From Pirellulales bacterium (lineage in GTDB: Bacteria; Planctomycetota; Planctomycetia; Pirellulales; S012-138), in assembly GCA_028066245.1 (NCBI GenBank), contig JALCBR010000009.1, positions 1 through 64,000 of the forward strand: DNA of 64,000 bases. The letters are read 5' to 3'. Numbering within the stretch: the stretch's first letter is position 1; every line of letters begins with the position of its first letter. The notes beneath the pieces were generated by a model. It made no database searches. It worked only from the letters and a program-made list of their open reading frames with translations, and had not been told where the DNA came from. A program made the translations under genes and the position numbers. Positions 34,434 through 42,793 of the stretch are shown here, piece after piece.

Positions 34434-35246
34434 ATGGCCGTAATCTCAGACATCTGTGCTTTCTTGGATCGCTTCGCCCCGGTTGAATTGGCGGAAGATT
34501 GGGACAACGTCGGGTTATTGATTGGCGATGCCGCTGTCAACGCGAAGAAGATCATGACGTGCCTGACAGTCACTCCCGCATCTTGCCGGGAAGCGATCGA
34601 GCGGGAAGCAGACTTGATTGTGACTCACCATCCGTTCCCTTTTCGTCCGGTCAAACGGCTGACGCGAGCAACGCCGGAAGGAAGGATGCTGCTGGACCTC
34701 ATCTCCGCAGGCGTTGCTGTATACAGTCCACACACAGCGTTTGATTCCGCCGCGGCCGGCATCAATCAGCAGTTCGCCGCAGGATTAGGACTGGTTGAGA
34801 TTCAGCCGTTGATCGAGAAGGCGGCCAGTCACGGGGGTGTAAGCACAGGCAGTGCTCCTTTGGGGACTGGGCGGCACGGCAAGCTGCCTTCTTCCCAGAC
34901 GTTGGGCAAATTCGTCCAATGCGTCAAAAACTTTCTGAGGCTAAATCAGGCGAAGTACGTCGGCAATCCAGATCGAACCGTCAACCATGTTGCTATCGCC
35001 TGTGGCAGCGCAGGAGAGTTTCTCAGCGAAGCGCAAGCCGTGGGAGCCGATTGCTTTGTCACAGGCGAGACGAGTTTTCACACCTGCTTGGCGGCGAAAG
35101 CGAACGACACGGCACTCATTCTCACGGGGCATTTTGCCAGTGAGCGGTTCGCCGTGGTGGAATTGAGCAGGACACTAGCGCGTGAGTACTCGGAAGCCGT
35201 TGTTTGGGCGTCGGAAGAAGAGCGGGATCCTATCGCTTACGGCTGA
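34434..35246 (+). CDS. Nif3-like dinuclear metal-centre protein (YbgI/YqfO family)
   Basis: Conserved hexameric toroid protein with a dinuclear metal site; biochemical role unsettled (GTP cyclohydrolase-type annotations are traditional). Metal ligands are visible in ADLIVTHHPFPF (His pair near residue 63) and SPHTAFD (near 100), and in a C-terminal segment AVGADCFVTGETSFHTCL and ILTGHFASERFAV. Length 270 residues, shorter than the PII-containing version and close to E. coli YbgI (247). ATG at 34434 lies after the AT-rich upstream segment; no terminator follows. Confidence 0.9.
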   Translation: MAVISDICAFLDRFAPVELAEDWDNVGLLIGDAAVNAKKIMTCLTVTPASCREAIEREADLIVTHHPFPFRPVKRLTRATPEGRMLLDLISAGVAVYSPHTAFDSAAAGINQQFAAGLGLVEIQPLIEKAASHGGVSTGSAPLGTGRHGKLPSSQTLGKFVQCVKNFLRLNQAKYVGNPDRTVNHVAIACGSAGEFLSEAQAVGADCFVTGETSFHTCLAAKANDTALILTGHFASERFAVVELSRTLAREYSEAVVWASEEERDPIAYG

Positions 35247-35586
35247 TTGACTCCTATGTCCTTTCAGTTTCTTTCCGCCTCCGTCCCGGGTTTTCCGGCG
35301 CATTGGCGAGCATCAATGGAAATCTCCCGAAGTGTCCGACGTCGTAAGTCCTTACCACGCAATGTCTCTGGTTCGGTCTTTGACCCGATGAAGGTGGCTC
35401 CTAAAATGATCGACATTGTCGGGAATCCCCTGGTCCGCCATTTTCTTGCATTCTGCTTCGCTCGTCAGCACAACTTCCAACACTCTCCTGAACATTTCCA
35501 ACCTGCTTCCGCGTTCAGACGCTCAACTTGGGCGAAAGCGAAATTGACCTCCCGCCAAGTCCTCGACACTCTCTTGCTCATTGACC
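35247..35586. other. 340-nt interval with one weak open frame
   Basis: An open frame covers it but its product looks like random translation and lacks a ribosome-binding site, so I treat the region as non-coding leader of the following gene. Confidence 0.4.
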
Positions 35587-36372
35587 ATGCCAAGCACCTC
35601 AGCCGTACACCAGTCTCTGACCGCACTCCCTGTCTACAACGAAGTCGAGCACGTTCGCGAAGTGCTTGAGCAGGTCTCCCGCTATAGCTCGCGGATTTTG
35701 GTTGTTGATGACGGGTCCACAGATGGCACTGCGGATGTTTTGCGAGAAATGCTGGACGTCCAGGTGGTCCGCCACAAAGAGAACCGCGGATATGGCGCGG
35801 CATTGGTCTCGGCGTTCGGATACGCCCAGGACCATGGCTATCAGACTTTGGTCACCATCGATTGCGATGGGCAGCACGAGCCACAGTTGATTCCACGGTT
35901 TGTCGAGGCCATCAATCGTGGCGACGCGGACATTATTTCGGGCAGCCGATATCTTCAACTTCCTCCTGCGGATGCCACAGCCCCGGAAGATCGTCGACGG
36001 ATCAATCGGATTATCACTGCGGAATTGAATGACCTGCTAGATTTGCGGCTCACGGACGCGTTTTGCGGTTTCAAGGCGTACCGCGTTTCTTCTCTGGCTG
36101 AGCTGGATCTCGTAGAGCCCGGCTATGCCATGCCGCTGGAACTTTGGATTAAGGCTCTCGCCGCTGGCCAACGTGTGCTGGAGTTGCCGGTTCCGCTGGT
36201 TTATCTGGAAGAGAAGCGTTCTTTTGGCGGGGCGCTGGACGATGCCGACAGCCGGTTGTGCTATTATCGAACTGTGATCCGCAAAGCTCTGCAGGAAGTC
36301 TCGCCGCACCTGGATGAGGCCTCGGCTTTCGATCGAAGCTGCCACACGTTGTGCGGAGACTCGTACGAATGA
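35587..36372 (+). CDS. Glycosyltransferase family 2 (polyprenyl-phosphate mannosyl/glucosyltransferase-like)
   Basis: GT-A-fold enzyme that transfers a sugar from a nucleotide-sugar donor. Motifs: ILVVDDGSTDGTADVLRE (donor-binding, about 38-55), the DxD-like DCDGQHEPQLIPRF (about 95), and ADIISGSRY. Similar to DPM1/DPG synthase-like GT2 enzymes, but without C-terminal membrane helices (261 residues). The ATG at 35587 was used (a TTG at 35581 is an alternative). Its stop overlaps the next gene's ATG (ATGA), so the two are translationally coupled. Confidence 0.9.
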   Translation: MPSTSAVHQSLTALPVYNEVEHVREVLEQVSRYSSRILVVDDGSTDGTADVLREMLDVQVVRHKENRGYGAALVSAFGYAQDHGYQTLVTIDCDGQHEPQLIPRFVEAINRGDADIISGSRYLQLPPADATAPEDRRRINRIITAELNDLLDLRLTDAFCGFKAYRVSSLAELDLVEPGYAMPLELWIKALAAGQRVLELPVPLVYLEEKRSFGGALDDADSRLCYYRTVIRKALQEVSPHLDEASAFDRSCHTLCGDSYE

Positions 36373-38069
36373 CATTGCCGGAGTGCCCGGAAGAAGAAAT
36401 CATCCCCGACTGTCCCGAGTCGACGAATCTTCGTCACCACCGGCTTCGCGCTCCGGCGGAAGACGGCGGCGCATTGGTTTCTCCGCCGTACTCCTGCGTC
36501 GCTCCGCTGCTGGCGGCCAACCAATCGCAAAGGCACACCACGGATTGTGATTTGCTGGGGCGATCCCTGGTAGAGCTTTCCAGCGCCGCGCGCCACGAAG
36601 TCATTGATGCTGCGGTGCAATACACATCTAGCTACCGCTGTGTGCCATGCGGACGAAAGCAGAACACGGAAGCGGTCGATGAACCGCCCAAGATTATCGC
36701 CGCCGGACACCAGCCAGAGTTGTTTCACGCTGGCGTCTGGTTCAAAAACTTCGTCCTGGCGGATCTGGCGCGAATCCACCAAGCGGTTGCGCTGAACTTG
36801 GTCATTGATACCGATGACGCCAAACCTCCGTGGATTAATGTGCCTGGCGGTTCTCTTGAGCGACCGTTGTTGAAGCAGATCTCCTTTGATGATCCGGTGG
36901 CGATGGTGATGCCGTTTGAGGAGCGAACAATCCTCAATCAAGAGCGGTTTGCCCAGTTCTCAGAGGCGGTACGTCACCACTTGCAGCCACTGGAAAGCGA
37001 ACCTCTGCTTGATCAATTCTGGCCAGTCGCGGTTGAACGAGCGCAAGCGACCAACAACTTGGGCGCAGCCTTGGCGCAGTCACGTCATATCTTGGAAGAA
37101 TCGCTAGGGCTGGTCAGTCTGGAACTTCCCCAAAGTCAGGTTTGTGAAACGGACTCGTTTCGCGGGTTTGTTGGGCACGTGTTCTGTGAAGCTGCGCGGT
37201 TGGCGGAAGCCTAAAACGGAGCACTGGATTTGTATCGAGAAGACAACCCCGTCCGCAGCAAAGCGCACCCGGTGCCGGACTTGGAACAAGCAAACGACTG
37301 GGTTGAGACGCCGTTTTGGATCTGGTCAGCGGACCAGCCGGTGCGCCGTTCTCTCTTTGTTTCTCGCGAAGGACGCCGGTTGCGACTCACCAACCGCGCC
37401 GGTTGGGACCATTCAATCACGATCTCATTCAGCGAGACCTCAACAGGCGAAGATCTTGTCGCCTCTTTGCAAGAATTGGCACTCTCAGGCGTCAAACTGC
37501 GCAGTAAGGCGTTGGCGACGACTATGTGGGCGCGGTTGGCAATCTCGGATTTGTTTCTGCACGGTATTGGCGGCGCAAAATACGATCAACTCAATGATGA
37601 GATCATCCGCCGGTTCTTTGGCATCCCAGCGCCAAGTTTCTTTGCCGTCTCCGCCACGTTGCGATTGCCGATCGCCGGAATTGACCAGCAGCATGCGGAC
37701 CGCAACGCCATTCGTGGATTGGAGCAGCAATTGCGGGAACTAGAGTTTCAACCGGAACGTCACATCAGCACGCAGACCGCATCTCTGCAAGAAGTTCGTT
37801 CCGTACTGGACGCGAAAAAGCAGTTGTGGCAAACCAATGTCCCGCGCGGTGCTGTGAGCAAAGATCGCTTTCACAAGTTTCGCCAATTTAACAAGCAGTT
37901 GGAGCCTCACGTTGCAAGTAAGCGCAAACGTTTGGAAGAGCTCTTATCAGAGCTGCGTCCGTCCGTTCGCGCAATCGAGCAATTGCAAAGCCGTGAGTTT
38001 TCTTTCTGCTTGTTCCCTCTTGACAAGATTCGCAGATTTCTGCTGGCAATCCGACCGTCCGAATCGTAG
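36369..38069 (+). pseudogene. Conserved-looking gene interrupted by one in-frame TAA (unknown function)
   Basis: One continuous frame from ATG 36369 (overlapping the glycosyltransferase stop) to 38069, broken only by TAA at 37212-37214 after residue 281. Both sides look coding and fit one protein: before the stop, VGHVFCEAARLAEA, and directly after it, NGALDLYREDNPVRSKAHPV. The N-part has GHQPELFHAGVWFKNFVL, loosely reminiscent of BshC-type proteins; the C-part is helical. The stop may be a nonsense mutation or sequencing error (a Tyr codon is a plausible original), a readthrough site, or a real split: a GGAG lies 8 nt before the TTG at 37230. The following GNAT gene begins 50 nt after its end. 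Confidence 0.7.
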
Positions 38070-38118
38070 GCTATCGGGCATTCGAGGGACCGAATTCGCT
38101 CAAGGAGGGTCAAGGAGG

Positions 38119-39570
38119 ATGCCAACCTCTCGCTCTACGGCTAAACAGGGAGCGCGTCAAAAGCGCTCCGTCCGAAGTCATGCTGAACCACGGACGTTGA
38201 AGAAGCCGTCGCAGAAAAAGCGGTCACGTGGGAAGAAGCCGCGCACCTCCGCGGAACGTGTTGCTGCCGTCCTGGCGAAAGCTCAAGTCGAGGACAAGGC
38301 GGCCACATTGAATTCTCCACTTTCCCAGATCATGCTGGGGGCGAATGTTCCTAGCACCATCGTGACCCGCGGCGATGCTGGCGACCACCCTGGCGTGCAG
38401 CGCTTCCTGCAGTCTGTGCAACCGGAACTGTCGCCGGAAGCGTTCGCCGCTGTGCTAGAAGAACCGCTCTATGAGCCGTCCGACCGGATTGTCGCTCGCC
38501 TTGGCACGCGGGTTGTGGGACATGCGTTGGTGTCGCGGAGAGACGCTTATGTCGGTGATGCGCTCACGCCGGTTTCTCGCGTCAGCCAGATCACAATCCT
38601 GCCGGAATTGCGAGGGCAAGGTCTTGGACCCAAGTTGCTCCAAGCTGCGGAAGAACGGATTGTCCAAGATCAGTCTCCGTTGGGCCTGCTGGCCACGCCG
38701 CGCCCAGCGTTCTTTGAGCAGCATGGCTGGCTGCCGATGGCCAAGATTCGGCGCACACAAATCACCACACGGAATATTGTCGGTATCTTGGAAGCCAACA
38801 GCGGTGCACTTTCCGGACGCTGGAGAGTACAGCCATGGCGGCAGATGGAATACGGGCACTTGGAAAAGCTTTATCAAAGCACCGTAAGGGGTACGTTTGG
38901 CGGATATGAGCGAACTGAAGCTTTTTGGCGATGGGTGGTGGGAAGTTGCTGCCCAGCACGGCTGCTTGTCGCCAGTGATCAAGCACAGCGCGGCGACGGC
39001 GAACTTGTCGGCTACGTCATCCTGCGGGGGGAATCAATCCTCGAAGTCGCCGCGCGCGACAACCGCCAAGATATCTTACACGCCTTGCTGCACCGCGCTT
39101 GCGTGGAAGCAATTGAGCGGAGTTTACATCGGTTGGAGTTTGAAGCTGCCGCAGATCACCCAGCTCACCGAATGTTAGGCTATGATCCGGAACGAGAAAA
39201 CGGCCAGGCCACCTCTGCCACACTGTTGGCTAAAGTCTTTGATCGTTGTCGGCTGCTGCAATCATTGACGCCGGGCATCGACGCCCGCGCAAAAGACGCC
39301 GGCGTTGAGCGGCCTTGCGAGTTGGGATTCCGGGTTGTGAATGAACCAGCGCTCCGACTGATGTTTCAGCCACGAAGCGTGAAGCTGGCCAATTCAGGAT
39401 TAGGCCGCAGCTATCTCCGCTGTTCGCCGGAATCATTCACTCGCATCCTGTTGGGCCGTCCGAAACAACAGGAGTCAATTCGATTCCGCAGTTCAACGGA
39501 ACGGGCCAAGACTATTGCCAGCGCGATCTTCCCACGGCTGCCGGCCAGGTTTTGCAGTCTGGAATATTAG
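38119..39570 (+). CDS. GNAT-family acetyltransferase with basic N-terminus
   Basis: 483 residues. The first ~60 are very Lys/Arg-rich (KKPSQKKRSRGKKPR). A GNAT domain follows (about 80-200), with the acetyl-CoA loop ITILPELRGQGLGPKLLQAA. A second acyltransferase-like/linker part (about 230-390) and a C-terminal domain (about 400-483) resemble the Eis/YhhY-type arrangement that ends in an SCP2-like fold; that resemblance is approximate. ATG at 38119 has two Shine-Dalgarno copies (AAGGAGG at 38102 and at 38112), the first with the better 9-nt spacing. Substrate unknown. Possibly in the same operon as the glycosyltransferase. Confidence 0.8.
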   Translation: MPTSRSTAKQGARQKRSVRSHAEPRTLKKPSQKKRSRGKKPRTSAERVAAVLAKAQVEDKAATLNSPLSQIMLGANVPSTIVTRGDAGDHPGVQRFLQSVQPELSPEAFAAVLEEPLYEPSDRIVARLGTRVVGHALVSRRDAYVGDALTPVSRVSQITILPELRGQGLGPKLLQAAEERIVQDQSPLGLLATPRPAFFEQHGWLPMAKIRRTQITTRNIVGILEANSGALSGRWRVQPWRQMEYGHLEKLYQSTVRGTFGGYERTEAFWRWVVGSCCPARLLVASDQAQRGDGELVGYVILRGESILEVAARDNRQDILHALLHRACVEAIERSLHRLEFEAAADHPAHRMLGYDPERENGQATSATLLAKVFDRCRLLQSLTPGIDARAKDAGVERPCELGFRVVNEPALRLMFQPRSVKLANSGLGRSYLRCSPESFTRILLGRPKQQESIRFRSSTERAKTIASAIFPRLPARFCSLEY

Positions 39571-39621
39571 GGCCGGTGATTACATTGGATCCACGGGCGC
39601 GGCGACAAGGAGCTGCGAAGC

Positions 39622-39990
39622 TCAATCGTGCTTGCCTTTGATGTGCCGCATGGCGCGATAGACCATCAGGAAGATTCCGCTAGCGAATAATCCGAGAACC
39701 AGTCCCGCGAACGCGCCGATCAATGCGCCGCCAAACCATGGCAGCCCCCAATCGTTGAACTCGGCCAGAGTTGCACCCAACCCGGCGCCTGCCAGGACAG
39801 TCAGCAAGATGAAAGCCGCTTGAACGAGATTATCACTCTTGCGGATGTTCACGCCGGTCGCCGTGTCTGAGACAACGTTATAGATCTCCCGCGTGGTCAT
39901 TTGTTCCTTGGCCAGAGCGTTCATCGGCGGGGAGCTTTGGCCGCTAGGCGGTGTGACAGGCAAAGGTTTCTCGGGTAGGTGGTTCATCAT
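39622..39990 (-). CDS. Small two-helix membrane protein of unknown function
   Basis: 122 residues with a polar N-terminus and two hydrophobic segments (about 58-80, 87-112) rich in glycine (GAGLGATLAE, GGALIGAFAGLVLGLF). Ends in a basic tail. It lies 45 nt downstream of rsgA on the same strand and probably shares its transcript. No family recognised. Confidence 0.7.
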   Translation of the reverse strand: MMNHLPEKPLPVTPPSGQSSPPMNALAKEQMTTREIYNVVSDTATGVNIRKSDNLVQAAFILLTVLAGAGLGATLAEFNDWGLPWFGGALIGAFAGLVLGLFASGIFLMVYRAMRHIKGKHD

Positions 39991-40035
39991 TGATTTCCCA
40001 AGCGCGAATGTGTTGTCGTGACACCAACGAGTCCA

Positions 40036-41184
40036 TCACTTCCCTTCTTCCACAATGTGGCAATAGCTGTCGTAGCGTCTGGCGTCCAATAGGTCGTCCG
40101 CAACAGCATCTTTGACGGCACAATCCACTTCGTGTGTATGTGTGCAGTCCGGGAAGCGACAACGGCTGACATAGGGGCGGATGTCGCGGAAGTAGCCGGC
40201 AACTTCTGAGGGGATGACGTCCCACAAAGCGAACTGGCGGATGCCCGGCGTATCGACGACGTAGCCGCCGCCGGAAAGCGGGAGCAGCTCGGCCGTGGTT
40301 GTGGTGTGGCGGCCCTTTTGTGTTTCTGCGCTAACCGTGCTGGTACGAAGTTGCAACTCCGGATCAATGGTGTTGAGGAGCGACGACTTGCCGACGCCAC
40401 TTTGTCCAGAAACGGCCGTCTCCCGGCCTGCCATCACACGGCGGAGGACCGGAATGCCAAAACCGGTCGCCGCCGAGGTGAACACTACACGATAGCCCAT
40501 CTGTCTGTAGACACCGGCCAACTGCTGGAACGTGCCCAGGTCGACAAGGTCGGCTTTGTTGATGCAAATGATTGGGATGAGACCGGACTTCTCCGCCGTA
40601 ATCAAATAGCGATCGATCAAGTGCGGTTTGATGCCTGGTTCCGCGGCGCTGGCGACGATCAGCAATTGATCCACATTGGCCACAATAATATGCTGCCGGC
40701 CACGGCTTTCGCGAGCGACCACGCCAGAGCGAGGCTCCACACGTTCGATGATCCCTTCACGGCTTTTGCCATCCACAGGCCGAATCATCACGCGATCACC
40801 AGTCACGACCACGTGCCGAGCATCGGTGGCCAGTGATTTCAGCAATCGCCGCGTGGCGCATTCGTAGAGCTCTCCGTTTTCCAACTGGACGGTGCTGTGC
40901 AAACCGTGCACGTTGAGAACCCGTCCGGCCAGGCATTTGTCCTCGTCGATATCGAGATAGACCTGAAAGCCGCCGTCGGCTTCATCCGCTTCAACGCCGA
41001 TGACTGTTCGCCGGCGCGAGATGGCCCCCTTGCCGGAGACGCTTTCAGACGTGGCGGCGTCCTGTGTTCGATCGTCATCGACGGCATCAGCGTCGAACTT
41101 CTTCGCCCAGCCCTTCTCGCGCGTGCGAACTTCGCGGTTCTTGCGAAAATCCGTGCGGATTTTACGGCGTTTCTTTTTGGCCAT
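40036..41184 (-). CDS. rsgA: Ribosome small subunit-dependent GTPase RsgA
   Basis: Circularly permuted GTPase that assists 30S maturation. G4 motif CINKADLVD precedes G1 (SGQSGVGKSSLLN, near residue 258-270), G3 is VDTPGIRQFAL, and the C-terminal zinc knuckle is CRFPDCTHTHEVDC. An N-terminal OB-fold is seen near 50-110. At 382 residues it is slightly longer than E. coli RsgA because of a basic N-terminal extension. Its start overlaps the end of the upstream TPR gene by 23 nt, so coupling is likely. Confidence 0.94.
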   Translation of the reverse strand: MAKKKRRKIRTDFRKNREVRTREKGWAKKFDADAVDDDRTQDAATSESVSGKGAISRRRTVIGVEADEADGGFQVYLDIDEDKCLAGRVLNVHGLHSTVQLENGELYECATRRLLKSLATDARHVVVTGDRVMIRPVDGKSREGIIERVEPRSGVVARESRGRQHIIVANVDQLLIVASAAEPGIKPHLIDRYLITAEKSGLIPIICINKADLVDLGTFQQLAGVYRQMGYRVVFTSAATGFGIPVLRRVMAGRETAVSGQSGVGKSSLLNTIDPELQLRTSTVSAETQKGRHTTTTAELLPLSGGGYVVDTPGIRQFALWDVIPSEVAGYFRDIRPYVSRCRFPDCTHTHEVDCAVKDAVADDLLDARRYDSYCHIVEEGK

Positions 41185-42418
41185 GGGCGAAGTTTGCAGA
41201 TGTCTGGGCAGACGTCAGTTGCTCATGCAGCATGATATCGTAGGTGGGACGTCGACTGCCATCGGCAAAGGTAACTCCGGCAGCTGACCAAGCGACACAG
41301 TCCTTGGCGTTGAGGTTCGTTTCCGCCATGGGCGTGGCCTGGCAACTCAGTGCGACAATCTGATAAGTGGAAAGTGGCTGGACTTCGCCAGGCTCGCTGA
41401 TTCCGTTGCTGTTCTTGTCATACCAAAGCGAAAGATGCCCAAGCTCCGCGCCGCGGAGCTCGCCATCGGCATCTTGGTCCAACAGCGAGAGCGGCTGGTA
41501 TCCGTGCTCCCAAAACATCCAGAAGGTGACATTGCCAAAAAGTTGCAGCGCGGAGGTCACCTTACTATCTCCCTTGAGGTCATAGACCAACCAGGCCGCG
41601 TCCGGCGTAATCCAACTCCACTTCGCATTGGGTCTCGCCGTGCCATCAGCGTCAAAGCGAACGGTAGCTTCACGATCAATCAGTTGCGAGACCGTAAGCT
41701 CATCCCGCAACGGAATGGCGATGGGGGTGATGGGGCGGGGAATGGCGCTCGTCTTGGCTGATCGCGCCTTCAACTCATTGATCTCCGCCGCGTCCTTATT
41801 CGCATCGAGCAGTGGAATCAGGTAGCCAGATGCCTCGGTGACAATCGAGTGAAAGCCAAGCCCGGCGACCTGCATGTTCCTTTCATCCTTCCAGGCAGCT
41901 TCCACAACTTTGCGGTATTCCTCAACAGCTTTCTCAGTTTTCTCCGCTTGTTGCAAGCACCAGGCATACCCCAACCGCGCGGTAGTGTGCTCGTTGTTTT
42001 TCTCAAGCACTTTCTCATAAGCTTCAATGGCCGCTTTGAGTTGGGCTTCAGCTGCTTTGCGAACTTCCGCATCGTCTGATTTCTTCACCTGGCCAAAAGG
42101 GATGTTCGTCGGCTCGAAGCCGAACCAGACGCCCTGGTCAGCCTTGCCTTTTAAGATATCGACCGGCTCACCTTTTTTTGCAAACGACATCGCGTGAGCG
42201 CGGGCGAGGTTCAGCCGATGCGTGATGTCATCTGGCTTATCTGCAAGTTTCTTCTGGAGACTTTCGATCAATGACGCGACAGGGATCTTCTCAAGGTCCG
42301 GTCGCATGTAGATGGAAAACGCCGGTGAGATCAGCGTGCTCAATACGGCGAAGACTGCCATCGCGGTAAGAATACGATGCACTTGTCGGGAGTTTGTCTG
42401 CTGTCTTCGATTTCGCAT
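41162..42418 (-). CDS. Exported or anchored TPR protein with EF-hand-like loops
   Basis: 418 residues from ATG 42418, which has GAGAGGA at 7-nt spacing; an in-frame GTG at 42460 is less likely. N-terminal hydrophobic stretch (ILTAMAVFAVLSTLISPAFS) acts as a signal or anchor. TPR-like repeats span about 40-200 (with AYEKVLEKNNEHTTARLGYA). In the C-terminal half two acidic loops, DQDADGELRGAEL and DKNSNGISEPGE, match the EF-hand calcium-loop pattern in tandem. Function unknown. It overlaps rsgA by 23 nt. Confidence 0.75.
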   Translation of the reverse strand: MRNRRQQTNSRQVHRILTAMAVFAVLSTLISPAFSIYMRPDLEKIPVASLIESLQKKLADKPDDITHRLNLARAHAMSFAKKGEPVDILKGKADQGVWFGFEPTNIPFGQVKKSDDAEVRKAAEAQLKAAIEAYEKVLEKNNEHTTARLGYAWCLQQAEKTEKAVEEYRKVVEAAWKDERNMQVAGLGFHSIVTEASGYLIPLLDANKDAAEINELKARSAKTSAIPRPITPIAIPLRDELTVSQLIDREATVRFDADGTARPNAKWSWITPDAAWLVYDLKGDSKVTSALQLFGNVTFWMFWEHGYQPLSLLDQDADGELRGAELGHLSLWYDKNSNGISEPGEVQPLSTYQIVALSCQATPMAETNLNAKDCVAWSAAGVTFADGSRRPTYDIMLHEQLTSAQTSANFAHGQKETP

Positions 42419-42639
42419 GAAACTGTCCTCTCTGTTTGCCTTGATGACGTCGTCATTCACCCCGCATCCGAAAATCCGTAGGGCATTCCGTGGATAACAC
42501 CAGTTATACGCCCACGGAGATCATTTGAAAATTTGCCGACCGGTAGTGGATCTCGGGATGCACTCCATTTCCTAAGTCTACCAGGCGGATCGATCGCCTG
42601 AACGCGTTGCGTTCGGCCTTTCAAGCTGATGAACGCAAG

Positions 42640-42674
42640 AACACCGCCGCGCGGAATATTTGCGCGGCGGTGTT
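42640..42674 (-). terminator. Second hairpin downstream of the M28 peptidase gene
   Basis: Perfect 13-bp stem AACACCGCCGCGC (42640-42652) / GCGCGGCGGTGTT (42662-42674). On the - strand it is followed by only a short U-tract, so it may be a back-up terminator or another element. Confidence 0.45.
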
Positions 42675-42730
42675 GAATTGCACAATCGGCAGCGATTTTC
42701 GTCCGGTGCCGAGATTCCCTCTGAAAAGCT

Positions 42731-42759
42731 CACAGCCCGCTGACTTTCAGCGGGCTGTG
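42731..42759 (-). terminator. Intrinsic terminator of the M28 peptidase gene
   Basis: Perfect 13-bp stem CACAGCCCGCTGA (42731-42743) / TCAGCGGGCTGTG (42747-42759) with a 3-nt loop; on the - strand it is followed by AGCTTTTCAG. Confidence 0.75.
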
Positions 42760-42793
42760 AACCTAACTTACTACATCACGGCAATCTTACAGC

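Larger units (their letters stand above)
42419..42793. other. Intergenic region with two tandem hairpins
   Basis: Lies between two - strand genes. It holds the terminator at 42731-42759 and a second strong hairpin at 42640-42674, and must contain the promoter for the TPR gene. Confidence 0.5.

Noticed and set aside
35247-35669. 140-codon open frame between the Nif3-like and glycosyltransferase genes
   Set aside because: It overlaps the well-supported glycosyltransferase start and lacks any protein-like pattern.
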